A stretch of DNA of 34,713 nucleotides from Amycolatopsis acidicola (GCF_007713735.2 NZ_VMNW02000087.1:1-34713); one strand, 5' to 3'; positions 1-8,391 are shown, counted from the stretch's first letter. The notes: generated by a model from the letters alone, not told the origin. Numbers and translations are program-made.

Positions 1-48
1 AACCACCCCACCACCCCCGCGCCGCGCGCGAAGGCGAGTCGAGCCGGG

Positions 49-2079
49 TCAGTCGAGGCGTTGTGCGCCGAGGTGCTCCGCGAGTAGCTGGTGCGCGATG
101 GCTTCCGGGTCGTGCGCCTGGGCCGGGGTGGCGGGCGCCGAGTTGTCCTCGGCGTCGGCCAGCATAGACTCTTCGTCCTCCGGCTCGGGCGGCAGCGGGA
201 TGTCCGGTTCGGTGGTGGCCACCTGCGGGCGCGCGGGCGGCGACGGTGGGGCCGCCGGCGTCGCCGGGGGCTGGGCTTGCGCGGCAGGGCGCTGGAAGGT
301 GCGCTGCGGCGGCTGCGGAGTCTCCCGCGAGGTGGTGCTGGGCTGCGGGCGCGGGCCCGCCCCGCTAGGGCGGGCGGAACCACCACCGCCTCCGCCGTGC
401 ACACAGCGCACCTGCCAGGTGCCACCGAGCACCTCGTGCAGCGCGGCGGCGATGAACTCGGCGTTGCGCGGCTCGGAAAGCCTGCGCGCCAACGGTTCCG
501 CGGTATGCGCGAGCACCACCTGCGAACCCTCGACGCTCTGCACCGTCGCGTTGGTGACCATCGCCTCGGTGCTGCGGCTGGTCTTCCGGATCGCGGCGAG
601 CAGGTCCGGCCAGATCCGGCGGATGGCCGTCGCGTCCACGCCACCGGGCGACGCGGGCGCGGCCTCCTGCACAGGTTCCTCTTGCACCGCAACAGGTTCC
701 GGCGCGGGGGCAGCCGGCTCCGGCGGCTTGGCCTGCTCCGGCGCCGGGCGCTCGGACGCAGGCCGTGACGGCTCGGGCCGCGTGTGCTCCGAGGCGGAGC
801 GCTGCGAAGGCCGTTGGAAACGCTCGGGAGCGCCGCGGGCGGGCGCGGGCGCTTGTGGCGGCGCCTGTCCATCGGCGGCAGGCGCCGCGGCAGCAGGCGG
901 CCCAGCGGCAGCGGGCGCAGCCTCGGCCCGGCGCTCGAGGCGCTCGAGCCGTTGCAGCATCGCGGCTTCGTCCTCCGCGGCCGAAGGCAGCAGCATCCGC
1001 GCGCACAACAGCTCGAGCAGCAGCCGCGGCGCGGTGGCACCCCGCATTTCGAGGAGTCCATTGTGGACGATCTCGGCGTAGCGGGTGAGGGTGGCCGGGC
1101 CGATTCGTTCGGCCTGGCCTGCCATCCTGGCCAGTTCGTCCTCCGGCGCGGAGACGAGTCCGCGCGCCGCGGCGTCGGCCACCGAGCGCATCAGTACGAG
1201 GTCGCGCAACCGGTCGAGCAGGTCGGACGCGAATCGGCGCGGGTCGTGCCCGGCCTCGGCGAGTTTCTCGACAGTGCCGAACACCGCGCCGGAGTCATCT
1301 GCGGCGAGCCCGTCGATCATGTCGTTGATCAGGGCGACGTCGGTGACTCCGAGCAGCGCCATCGCGCGCTGGTAGTCCACGCCCTCCGGCCCCGCGCCGG
1401 CGAGCAGCTGGTCGAGCACCGACTGGGTGTCACGGGCCGAGCCGCCGCCCGCGCGGATCACCAGCGGGTACACGGCCGGGTCGACGTGGATGCCTTCGGC
1501 GGCGACGTTGCGTTCCAGCAGGTCCCGCATCGAGCTGGGCGGGATCAGCCGGAAGGGGTAGTGGTGGGTGCGCGAACGGATCGTCGGCAGCACCTTGTCG
1601 GGTTCGGTGGTGGCGAAGATGAAGATCAGGTGTTCTGGCGGCTCTTCGACGATCTTGAGCAGGGCGTTGAAACCCTGCGTGGTGACCATGTGCGCCTCGT
1701 CGATGATGAACACCCGATAGCGCGATTCCGCCGGGGCGTAGAAGGCCTTGTCGCGGAGTTCGCGGGCGTCGTCCACGCCACCGTGGCTGGCCGCGTCGAG
1801 TTCCGTGACGTCGATGCTGCCGGAGCCCTCGGGTGCGAGCGCTTTGCACGAGTCGCATTTGCCGCAGGGGTCGGGCGTGGGGCCTTCGACGCAGTTGAGG
1901 GAGCGCGCCATGATGCGGGCGCTCGACGTCTTGCCGCACCCTCGCGGCCCGGAAAACAGGTACGCGTGGTTGATGCGGCCGGAGGACAGGGCGGTGCGCA
2001 GGGGTTCGGTGACGTGCTCCTGCCCGACCACCTCGGCGAAGGTCGCCGGCCGGTACTTGCGGTAAAGAGCCAAAGCCAC
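49..2079 (-). CDS. dnaX: DNA polymerase III subunit gamma/tau
   Basis: Clamp-loader ATPase subunit of the replicative polymerase, 676 aa. Seen: conserved N-terminus MALALYRKYRP; Walker A GPRGCGKT at residues 44-51; a four-Cys zinc module (C63, C72, C75, C78); DEAH Walker B at 127-130; the TIRSR arginine-finger region near 166-170. After about residue 370 there is a long Pro/Ala-rich linker, a conserved tau-like domain (about 480-560), then a second Pro-rich tail ending in an acidic segment. This is the full tau form; I see no slippery heptamer that would yield gamma. The start is GTG with no convincing Shine-Dalgarno, but a sigma-70-like promoter sits exactly where it would give a leaderless mRNA. 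The SRP RNA gene lies upstream on the same strand, a neighbourhood common in actinobacteria. The first 48 bases of the window hold nothing recognisable. Confidence 0.97.
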   Translation of the reverse strand: MALALYRKYRPATFAEVVGQEHVTEPLRTALSSGRINHAYLFSGPRGCGKTSSARIMARSLNCVEGPTPDPCGKCDSCKALAPEGSGSIDVTELDAASHGGVDDARELRDKAFYAPAESRYRVFIIDEAHMVTTQGFNALLKIVEEPPEHLIFIFATTEPDKVLPTIRSRTHHYPFRLIPPSSMRDLLERNVAAEGIHVDPAVYPLVIRAGGGSARDTQSVLDQLLAGAGPEGVDYQRAMALLGVTDVALINDMIDGLAADDSGAVFGTVEKLAEAGHDPRRFASDLLDRLRDLVLMRSVADAAARGLVSAPEDELARMAGQAERIGPATLTRYAEIVHNGLLEMRGATAPRLLLELLCARMLLPSAAEDEAAMLQRLERLERRAEAAPAAAGPPAAAAPAADGQAPPQAPAPARGAPERFQRPSQRSASEHTRPEPSRPASERPAPEQAKPPEPAAPAPEPVAVQEEPVQEAAPASPGGVDATAIRRIWPDLLAAIRKTSRSTEAMVTNATVQSVEGSQVVLAHTAEPLARRLSEPRNAEFIAAALHEVLGGTWQVRCVHGGGGGGSARPSGAGPRPQPSTTSRETPQPPQRTFQRPAAQAQPPATPAAPPSPPARPQVATTEPDIPLPPEPEDEESMLADAEDNSAPATPAQAHDPEAIAHQLLAEHLGAQRLD

Positions 2080-2085
2080 GCCGCG

Positions 2086-2114
2086 AGACTACCGACCATC
2101 CCCGACACCGTCAG
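2086..2114 (-). promoter_or_regulatory. Candidate dnaX promoter (leaderless start)
   Basis: Read on the minus strand: -35 CTGACG (2114-2109), 17-bp spacer, -10 TAGTCT (2091-2086), then six bases before the G of the dnaX GTG at 2079. That spacing puts transcription initiation at the start codon, the typical leaderless arrangement in actinobacteria. It also fits the absence of an SD sequence. Each hexamer matches consensus at about 4 of 6 positions. Confidence 0.5.
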
Positions 2115-2159
2115 CGCCGGACCGCCCCGCCACGCACCTCTCCGCCCGCCGGACAGGTG

Positions 2160-2440
2160 CGGGCGGACGCCCCCGGGCGGAACGAGGGTCGCGTGGCGGG
2201 CGAAGGCCCTGCGCGCGGAACGAAAGCCCGCCCGACAGGCGCCGAGGGCTCCGGCGGCCGAAGGGCTGTGTGCGAAGCGAAACCTTGCCCAACAGGCGCC
2301 GAGGGAGGGACCTGGCAGGCAAGGGGCTGCGTACGGAGCGAAAACCAGCCCGACAGGCGCCGAGGGCTCCGGCGGCCGAAGGGCCTGTCTGCGGAGCGAA
2401 GGTCTGTGTGGCAGGCGAAGAGGGTTCCAGCGGGCGGCAG
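2160..2440. repeat. Degenerate tandem repeat, about 55-60 bp unit, 4-5 copies
   Basis: The non-coding gap between dnaX and the SRP RNA (2080-2659) carries repeated blocks with a core ACAGGCGCCGAGGG (near 2234, 2292, 2352) followed by CTCCGGCGGCCGAAGGG in two of the copies, each preceded by a GAGCGAA / GAAGCGAA element. The two best copies (2233-2266 and 2351-2384) are almost identical and 118 bp apart, with a diverged copy midway; weaker copies lie at about 2165-2232 and 2395-2440. Downstream (2455-2525) the composition changes to CGCTCCGCTACGGCCCCT-type repeats. All six frames are open through the repeats in places, but no frame has a ribosome site or a recognisable protein, so I treat it as non-coding. 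Confidence 0.7.
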
Positions 2441-2582
2441 GCCTCCGCACACGACCCTTCGCTCCGCTACGGCCCCTCCGCTCCGGGCCGCCCTCCACAC
2501 AGCCCCTTCGCTTCGCTACGGGGCTTGTCCCCACCTCACGCCCCCAATGCCGAAGGCGAGGAGCACACACCGCGGGGGGGGT

Positions 2583-2644
2583 TTGGGGGCTCGGCCCCCC
2601 AACATGATGAGGGCCCCCTCCCCTCCGGGAAGGCGCGAAGCGCC
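2583..2644 (-). terminator. Hairpins downstream of the SRP RNA gene
   Basis: Two hairpins lie just past the SRP RNA 3' end on the minus strand. One is a compact GGCGC-GAA-GCGCC stem-loop (2632-2644). The other is a G/C stem, TTGGGGGC paired with GCCCCCCAA with one bulged base (2583-2602). Neither is followed by a U run, so termination is plausible but unproven. Confidence 0.35.
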
Positions 2645-2659
2645 GAACAGGAGAACTGA

Positions 2660-2747
2660 GGGGACCCCCGCACCCGTCAGAGCCTGCTTATCCTTGCTGC
2701 CTTCCGGCCCTGGGGAGGTTCACAGGATGGACGCCGCGGGGGTCCGT
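2660..2747 (-). ncRNA. ffs: Signal recognition particle RNA, small bacterial type
   Basis: RNA core of the signal recognition particle; it binds Ffh and targets nascent membrane proteins to FtsY. On the minus strand the conserved domain IV reads CAGGGCCGGAAGGCAGCA, with the GGAA-type apical loop and the asymmetric internal loop that contacts the Ffh M domain, followed by AGGATAAGCAGG. The ends close in a perfect 10-bp stem (2736-2745 with 2662-2671). Length of about 88 nt fits the short type lacking an Alu domain. It starts only about 12 bp after the stop codon of the upstream GT39 gene. The exact ends are estimated from the terminal stem. Confidence 0.93.
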
Positions 2748-2759
2748 CTCACAGTGTAC

Positions 2760-4661
2760 TCATGACCCGGCGAGTGGCTTCGTCAGGTCGTAGACGGTGC
2801 TGCTGCCGACTGTGGTCGAGGTGAAGTTCTGCTCGACCCAGGTGGAGATGGAGCCGCTGCCGTCGCGGCCGCCGCCGCCGAAGCCGCCCATGCCGCCGGA
2901 GACGTAGTAGGTGATGTCGCCGTCCTTCACGTACTGCTGGAACTGCGCCAGCGTGGGTGCCGGGTCGCCGCCGTTGAAGCCGCCGATCGCCATCACGGAC
3001 TTGTCGGAGTTCAGCGCGAGGCCTGCCGCGGACATCGATCCGTTGGCTGCCGCCGCCCATTTCGTGGTGGTCTGTTTGAGCAGGTTGATCAGCGCGGTGT
3101 CGGTCTGGCCGCCACCGGAGCCGCCGGGGCCGCCGCCCGTTCCGCCGCCCATGCCGCCGCCGAAGCCGCCCATGCTGCTGGTGTTCGGGCCGGACGTCGG
3201 GATGGAGCCGGTGTGCGGGAGGCTCGCCGTCTCCACGGCGTACGCGGTCGTGCCGAGCATGCCGGTGATCAGGGCGCCGACACCGAGCACAGTGGCCAGT
3301 TGCCGGATGCGGTCGGCGCCGAACAGCAGGCCCGCCACGAACACGGCGGTCAGCACGAGGATCGTGAACCGCAGCCATGGCTGCCACGACGACACGCGCT
3401 CCAGCAGGATGAAGTCCCACACGCCGGTGACGGCGAGCATCACGGCGAGCCAGACGCGGGCCGGGAAGTTGTGCCGTCCCTTCCACAGCTCGACCGCGCC
3501 GATGCCGATCAGCCCGCCGATGCCGGGGGCGAGCGCCACCGTGTAGTACGGGTGGATCGTGCCGCTCATGTAGCTGAACACCAGCGCCGTGACGACCGTC
3601 CAGCCGCCCCAAAGCAGCAGCGCCGCGCGAGTCCTGTTGGTGCGCGGGGAAAACCGCGTGAACCACAGTCCGGCGACCAGTGCGATCAGCGCGGCGGGCA
3701 GCAGCCAGGAGATCTCCGAGCCGAACGACGAGCCGAACATGCGGGTGATGCCGGTGTCACCGCCGAACATGCCGCCGCCACCACCGCCACCGCCTCCGCC
3801 ACCGTTGCCCTCGCCGCCGAAGATGCGGCCGAGACCGTTGTAGCCGAAGGCCAGTTCGAGCGCGCTGTTGTCCGTCGAACCGCCGATGTACGGCCTGCTC
3901 GACGCGGGCCAGAACGCGACCACCGCGACGTACCAGCCCGCGGACACGATCACCGCGAGCCCGGCCGCCAGCACCTGCAGGATCCGTTTGCCGATCCCGG
4001 TCGGCGCCGCGACTAGGTACACCAGCGCGAACGCCGGGAGCACCAGGAACGCCTGCAGCATCTTGGTGATGAAGCCGAACCCGATGGCCACTCCGGCGAA
4101 CACCAGCCACCACGTGCTCGCCTTGTCCAGCGCCCGCACGGTGCAGTAGGCGCCGACGGTCATCAGCAGCACCAGCAGGGCGTCCGGGTTGTTGAACTTG
4201 AACATCATGGCCGCGACCGGGGTCAGCGCCAGCACGGAACCGGCCAGCAGCCCGGCGGCCGGGCCGTTGGTGCGCTTCACGGTGAGGTACAGCAGCCCGA
4301 CGGAACCCACGCCGCACAGGGCGTTGGGCACCAGCATGCTCCAGCTGGAGAACCCGAAGATCCGCCCGGACAGTGCCATCATCCACATCGCGGCCGGCGG
4401 TTTGTCGACCGTGATGATGTTGCCGGGGTCGAGGGAGCCGAAGAACAGCGCTTCCCAGTTCTTCGTGCCTGCCTGCACAGCCATCGCGTAGAAGTCGTTG
4501 CCGTAGCCGGACGCACCGAGGTTCCACAGGTACAGCACCGCGGTCGCGAGCAGCAGAACAGCCACGGAGGGACGGACCCACCGTGGCCTGCCGGTTGCTT
4601 GCGTGGCTGCGACGGGGCCGGACCCCACAGACCGGGGTGGTGCGGCGGACGCAGTCGTCAT
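2760..4661 (-). CDS. GT39 (ArnT/PMT-like) integral-membrane glycosyltransferase with Gly-rich segments
   Basis: Predicted GT-C transferase that uses a polyprenyl-phosphate sugar on the outer face of the membrane, 633 aa. Seen: a first hydrophobic segment, then the extracytoplasmic GYGNDFYAMAVQAG and ITVDKPPAAMW motifs typical of GT39 enzymes (acidic catalytic/metal region), then many membrane segments. A run of eleven glycines lies near residues 300-315, a Gly-rich GGFGGGMGGG stretch at about 490-510, and GGMGGFGGGG near the C-terminus; the C-terminal 150 residues look like a soluble outer domain. The start is ATG 4661, preceded by AGGAG, rather than the longer frame that would run back into the upstream gene. 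It follows the GT2-GtrA gene by 13 bp, so the two are probably co-transcribed and co-functional. Acceptor and sugar cannot be read from sequence. Confidence 0.88.
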   Translation of the reverse strand: MTTASAAPPRSVGSGPVAATQATGRPRWVRPSVAVLLLATAVLYLWNLGASGYGNDFYAMAVQAGTKNWEALFFGSLDPGNIITVDKPPAAMWMMALSGRIFGFSSWSMLVPNALCGVGSVGLLYLTVKRTNGPAAGLLAGSVLALTPVAAMMFKFNNPDALLVLLMTVGAYCTVRALDKASTWWLVFAGVAIGFGFITKMLQAFLVLPAFALVYLVAAPTGIGKRILQVLAAGLAVIVSAGWYVAVVAFWPASSRPYIGGSTDNSALELAFGYNGLGRIFGGEGNGGGGGGGGGGGMFGGDTGITRMFGSSFGSEISWLLPAALIALVAGLWFTRFSPRTNRTRAALLLWGGWTVVTALVFSYMSGTIHPYYTVALAPGIGGLIGIGAVELWKGRHNFPARVWLAVMLAVTGVWDFILLERVSSWQPWLRFTILVLTAVFVAGLLFGADRIRQLATVLGVGALITGMLGTTAYAVETASLPHTGSIPTSGPNTSSMGGFGGGMGGGTGGGPGGSGGGQTDTALINLLKQTTTKWAAAANGSMSAAGLALNSDKSVMAIGGFNGGDPAPTLAQFQQYVKDGDITYYVSGGMGGFGGGGRDGSGSISTWVEQNFTSTTVGSSTVYDLTKPLAGS

Positions 4662-4674
4662 CTGCGAATTTCTC

Positions 4675-5910
4675 CTAACGGTTTTTCCGGAAGACCCAGC
4701 TGCGGAACAGGAGGAAGCGCAGCACGGTGGAGGCCAGGTTGGCCAGCACCAGGACGGCGAGCTCGGCGAACCGGCCCGGCTCACCACCGGCGTGCAGCAG
4801 CGCCAGTGACCCACTCGTGAGCGCGAGCCCGAGCGCGAACACGATCAGGCCCTCGAACTGGTGCCGCCCGGCGCCCGCCGAGCCTCGCACGCCGAAGGTG
4901 AACCGGCGGTTGGCCGCGGTGTTGGCGATCGCGGTGATCAGCAGTGCCGCGAAGTTCGCGATCTGCGCGCCCATTCCCTGCCGCAGCAACACATAGAGCA
5001 CCAGGTACGCCAGTGTGCTGGCGACCCCGATGGCCGCGAACCGGACCAGCTGCATGGCCAGTTTCGGGGGCACCCCCGGCGTCGACACTCCGATCGGCTC
5101 CCGTCCGAGTTGGGCGCGGATCTCACTGATGGGCAGGCTGCCCTTGGCGAACGCGCGGATCATCCTGGCCACGCCCTTGAGGTCCGCGGTGGCGGTGGCG
5201 ACGATGTGCACCGAGGAGTTCGGGTCGTCCACCCAGTCCACCGGCACCTCGTGCGTGCGCAGCCCCGCACGCTGGGCCAGCACGAGCAGTTCGGTGTCGA
5301 AGAACCAGCCGGTGTCCTCGACCAGCGGCAGCAGCTGCTTGGCGACGTCCGCGCGGATCGCTTTGAACCCGCACTGCGCGTCGGAGAACTTGGCGGCCAG
5401 CGCCCCGCGCAGGATCAGGTTGTAGCTCCGCGAGATGAACTCCCGCTTCGGCCCGCGGACCACCCGCGCGCCGCGCGCCAGCCGTGAACCGATGGCGAGG
5501 TCGGAGTGCCCGGAGATGAGCGGGGCGACCAGTGGCAGCAGCGCCGCGAGATCGGTGGACAGGTCGACGTCCATGTACGCCAGCACCTGCGCGTCCGACG
5601 CCGACCAGACCGCGTTGAGCGCTCTGCCCCGCCCTTTCTGGTCCAGGTGGAACACCTCGACCTGAGGGATCTCGGCGGCCAGTCGCTCCGCGATGGCGAG
5701 TGTGCTGTCGGTGCTCGCGTTGTCCGCGATGGTGATCCGGAACTGGTACGGGACGGTGTCCCGCAGATATGCATACAACCTGTGCACACATTGTGCGATG
5801 TCGGTTTCCTCGTTGTATACCGGAATGACCACGTCGAGGACGGGGGTGGAGCTGCCTTCGGATGAGAGGGCCCGCGCCGCTGCGGGGGAAGCGTCTGCGG
5901 AGGTCGTCAT
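4675..5910 (-). CDS. GT2 polyprenyl-phosphate glycosyltransferase fused to GtrA-type membrane domain
   Basis: Predicted to charge polyprenyl phosphate with a sugar from a nucleotide sugar in the cytoplasm and to aid its flipping; about 411 aa from ATG 5910. Seen: GT2 fold with DVVIPVYNEE, DNASTDST and the DxD-type motif YMDVDLSTD; the dolichyl-phosphate-mannose-synthase-like CGFKAIR motif; then from about residue 280 a GtrA-like domain with four hydrophobic helices beginning QLVRFAAIGVAST. An in-frame GTG at 5997 would add 29 residues, but that segment does not resemble the family; neither start has a clear SD. The gene lies 15 bp beyond the kinase stop codon if the GTG start is used, or about 100 bp with the ATG. 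GT2 + GtrA + GT-C is the established layout of three-component lipid-linked glycosylation systems; here the first two parts are one protein. Confidence 0.88.
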   Translation of the reverse strand: MTTSADASPAAARALSSEGSSTPVLDVVIPVYNEETDIAQCVHRLYAYLRDTVPYQFRITIADNASTDSTLAIAERLAAEIPQVEVFHLDQKGRGRALNAVWSASDAQVLAYMDVDLSTDLAALLPLVAPLISGHSDLAIGSRLARGARVVRGPKREFISRSYNLILRGALAAKFSDAQCGFKAIRADVAKQLLPLVEDTGWFFDTELLVLAQRAGLRTHEVPVDWVDDPNSSVHIVATATADLKGVARMIRAFAKGSLPISEIRAQLGREPIGVSTPGVPPKLAMQLVRFAAIGVASTLAYLVLYVLLRQGMGAQIANFAALLITAIANTAANRRFTFGVRGSAGAGRHQFEGLIVFALGLALTSGSLALLHAGGEPGRFAELAVLVLANLASTVLRFLLFRSWVFRKNR

Positions 5911-6012
5911 GGCACCAACGTTGGCTGGCGCAGGTGTGTCAACCTTGTGGCCAAGCTGTGCGGAGGCTGTGAGCAGGCCACTATCGGGCGAGATCACTCA
6001 CCTAGTTGGCCA

Positions 6013-7554
6013 CTAATTAACGTGCACGAAATCATCGGCGGGTTTCGCCACCGGAAAACGCACGAGGAATTCCGTTCGTCCCGGTTTGCTCCGGACGCTG
6101 ACTTCGCCCCCGTGCACGCCGACCACGGCGGCCACGATCGCGAGTCCGAGCCCGGTGGAGCCCGCGGCGCGCGAGCGCGAAGTGTCGCCCTTCGCGAATC
6201 GCTCGAACACCCCCGGGAGTACCTCTTCGGGAATTCCGGGCCCGTTGTCGGTGACAGTCAAGGAAACCCGGCCATCCGAAGTGGACAGTGCGGCGGTGAC
6301 GACGGTGCCGGGCGGGGTGTGCGTGCGCGCGTTCGACAGCAGGTTCAGCACCACCTGCTGGAGCTGGTCGGCGTCCCCGATCACCATGATCGGCTCCGGC
6401 GGCACGTCCAGCAGCCACCGATGCTCCGGACCCGCCACGTGCGCGTCCGCCACCGCGTCCATCACCAGCCGCGTGAGGTCCACCTGCTCGAACACCCGGT
6501 GCCGCCCGGAATCCAGCCGCGCGAGGAGCAGCAGCTCCTCCACGAGCGTGGTCATCCGCGCCGATTCCGACTCCACGCGGCTCATCGCGAACGCGATGTC
6601 GGGGGGCACCTTGTCGCCGCTGCGCCGGGTCAGCTCCGCGTAGCCCCGGATGGCGGCCAGCGGGGTGCGCAGCTCGTGGCTCGCGTCGGCGACGAACTGG
6701 CGGACCCGGCTCTCGCTCTCCTGCCGCGCCGTCAGCGCCGCGGACACGTGCCCGAGCATCCGGTTGAACGCCGCGCCCACCTTGCCGACCTCGGTACGCG
6801 GGTCGGTGTCCACCTGGGGCACCCGCACGGAAAGCGCTACCTCACCGCGGTCGAGCTGGAGCTCGGAGACCTGGGAAGCCGTGCGCGCCAATCTGTTCAG
6901 CGGCCGCAGTGTCTGCCGGATGGTCACGACGCCGATGCCGCCGGCGAGCAGCAGCCCGACCAGCGCCACCCCGCCGAAGATGAAGCCGAGCCGCCACAAC
7001 GTGGCCGTGACGTCGTCCAGCGGCAGCCCGGTGATCATCACCGAACCGTTCGGGTTGTGCACCGAAACCACGCGGTAGGAGCCGAGCGGATCACCGAGCT
7101 GGACGGTGCGCCGTTCGCCGTCGGCAGGCAGGTTGACCAGCGTGCTCAGCTGGTCGGCCGAAATCGGGTCGCTCGGGAACGGGTTTTCCGCCGTGGGCGC
7201 CACCCCGCCCCGCAGCACGCCGGCCAGCGTGCTGCCGTCGGGTTCGATCAACACGGCCAGCGTGCCGATGCCCTGCCCGGACACGCGCAGCGAATCCGGC
7301 GGCCGCTGTTGGCCCTGCTGGTTCGTCGGCAAGCTGCCCGGCGGCGGGCCGTGCGTGCCGCGATCGGCCGCGGCCGCGAGCCTGTCGTCGAGCTGGTGGA
7401 TCAGGAAGCTGCGCAGCGCCACCTCGGTGACCAGGCCGACCACCAGGCACACCACGGCGATCAGGGCGATCAACTGCGCGATGAGCTTCCCGCGCAGCGA
7501 GGACGGGAAGAAACGCCTGAGTGGGTGCTTGCTAGGTGGCGGGCTTGAGGACAT
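6013..7554 (-). CDS. Sensor histidine kinase (PhoR-like, HAMP-HisKA-HATPase)
   Basis: Membrane sensor of a two-component system, 513 aa. Seen: a transmembrane segment at about residues 25-48, an extracytoplasmic sensor region of about 140 residues without recognisable domain, a second membrane segment at about 190-212, HAMP (about 213-275), HisKA with ASHELRTPL (phospho-acceptor H293), then HATPase_c with N box VLNLLSNARTHTP, G1 VTDNGPGIP and G2 GSTGLGLAIV. All catalytic boxes are intact. Its start overlaps the 3' end of the response-regulator gene by 23 bp, indicating translational coupling. The glycosyltransferase genes follow directly on the same strand, so the module may be one transcript and its envelope glycosylation the likely output. 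Confidence 0.95.
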   Translation of the reverse strand: MSSSPPPSKHPLRRFFPSSLRGKLIAQLIALIAVVCLVVGLVTEVALRSFLIHQLDDRLAAAADRGTHGPPPGSLPTNQQGQQRPPDSLRVSGQGIGTLAVLIEPDGSTLAGVLRGGVAPTAENPFPSDPISADQLSTLVNLPADGERRTVQLGDPLGSYRVVSVHNPNGSVMITGLPLDDVTATLWRLGFIFGGVALVGLLLAGGIGVVTIRQTLRPLNRLARTASQVSELQLDRGEVALSVRVPQVDTDPRTEVGKVGAAFNRMLGHVSAALTARQESESRVRQFVADASHELRTPLAAIRGYAELTRRSGDKVPPDIAFAMSRVESESARMTTLVEELLLLARLDSGRHRVFEQVDLTRLVMDAVADAHVAGPEHRWLLDVPPEPIMVIGDADQLQQVVLNLLSNARTHTPPGTVVTAALSTSDGRVSLTVTDNGPGIPEEVLPGVFERFAKGDTSRSRAAGSTGLGLAIVAAVVGVHGGEVSVRSKPGRTEFLVRFPVAKPADDFVHVN

Positions 7555-8281
7555 ACCCCGCGCCGCGCATCGTGTGGATCATCGGCTCCCTGCCCGCGTC
7601 TATCTTCTTCCGCAGGTATGAAATATAGAGCTCCACGATGTTGGCCTGCCCACCGAAGTCGTAACTCCAGACCCGGTCGAGGATCTGGGCCTTGGACAGG
7701 ACGCGCTTGGGGTTGCGCATCAGGAAGCGCAGCAGCTCGAACTCGGTGGCCGTGAGCGAGATCGGCTCGCCGCCGCGGTGCACCTCGCGGCTGTCCTCGT
7801 CGAGCGTGAGATCGCCGACCACCAGCGTGGACCCGAGGCTCGCCGAGACACCGTGCGAGCGTCGCAGCAGCGCCCGCAGCCGCAGCACCACCTCTTCCAG
7901 GCTGAACGGTTTCGTCACGTAGTCGTCGCCGCCCGCGGTGAGCCCGGCGATCCTGTCCTCCACGGCGTCTCGCGCGGTGAGGAACAACACGGGCACGTTC
8001 GGCGTCTCGGCGCGCAGCTTGGTCAGCACCTCGAACCCGCTGAAATCGGGCAGCATCACGTCGAGGACGACGGCGTCGGGCCGGAACTCGCGCGCCGTCC
8101 GCACGGCGTCGTTGCCGCTGCCCGCGCTGCGGATCTCCCAGCCCTCCATGCGCAGCGCCATCGACACCAGTTCGGCGAGCGTCTCCTCGTCGTCGACGAC
8201 GAGCACTCTGACCGGCGACCCGTCGGCCCGCTGGAGGTCGGCCTTGCTCTGCCCTGGGTTGGCGGCGTTCATGCTGGTCAT
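7532..8281 (-). CDS. PhoP/OmpR-family response regulator
   Basis: DNA-binding partner of the adjacent kinase, 249 aa. Receiver domain from about residue 24: acidic pair D30-D31, phospho-acceptor D74 in VVLDVMLPD, and K124 in YVTKPFS. C-terminal winged helix (about 150-246) with LTATEFELLRFLMRN and YISYLRKKID, ending MRGAGYVLKP. It resembles mycobacterial PhoP more than other family members I know (FLTARD, GGDDYVTKPFSLEEVV, WxYDFGG, SYLRKKID), so its boxes should be 7-bp direct repeats with 4-bp spacers. Boxes of that kind do lie upstream (8314-8391). ATG 8281 is preceded by AGGA; a longer frame to 8389 would run through the box arrays and is rejected. Autoregulation is likely. Confidence 0.95.
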   Translation of the reverse strand: MTSMNAANPGQSKADLQRADGSPVRVLVVDDEETLAELVSMALRMEGWEIRSAGSGNDAVRTAREFRPDAVVLDVMLPDFSGFEVLTKLRAETPNVPVLFLTARDAVEDRIAGLTAGGDDYVTKPFSLEEVVLRLRALLRRSHGVSASLGSTLVVGDLTLDEDSREVHRGGEPISLTATEFELLRFLMRNPKRVLSKAQILDRVWSYDFGGQANIVELYISYLRKKIDAGREPMIHTMRGAGYVLKPAT

Positions 8282-8313
8282 GGTCCCATCCTGAGCGAGC
8301 CCGGTTGGCCCAG

Positions 8314-8391
8314 GCTGTGCGTCGTCTGTGGATTCCCTGTGAGCGCGCGGGTACACAGGGTGCGCCCACCTGCTACACAGCTTGCACACAG
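8314..8391. promoter_or_regulatory. Two opposed arrays of 11-bp-phased CTGTG boxes (PhoP-type operators)
   Basis: Left array on the plus strand: GCTGTGC (8314-8320), TCTGTGG (8325-8331), CCTGTGA (8336-8342), each separated by exactly 4 bp. Right array read on the minus strand: CTGTGTG (8391-8385), CTGTGTA (8380-8374) and CTGTGTA (8358-8352), at spacings of 11 and 22 bp; a degenerate GGTGGGC occupies the missing 11-bp slot. The arrays face each other with a dyad around 8347. Direct repeats of 7 bp with a 4-bp gap are the binding mode known for mycobacterial PhoP (TCACAGC-N4-TCACAGC as I recall it). The region lies between the divergent regulator and DUF5666-like genes, so both directions are probably controlled. 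Confidence 0.75.

Noticed and set aside
98..1081. Long plus-strand frames opposite dnaX
   Set aside because: Antisense shadows of the Pro/Ala-rich dnaX tail.
2089..2765. Several overlapping frames in the dnaX-SRP gap
   Set aside because: They arise from GC-rich tandem repeats, carry no ribosome site, and occur on both strands; the SRP RNA explains part of the region.
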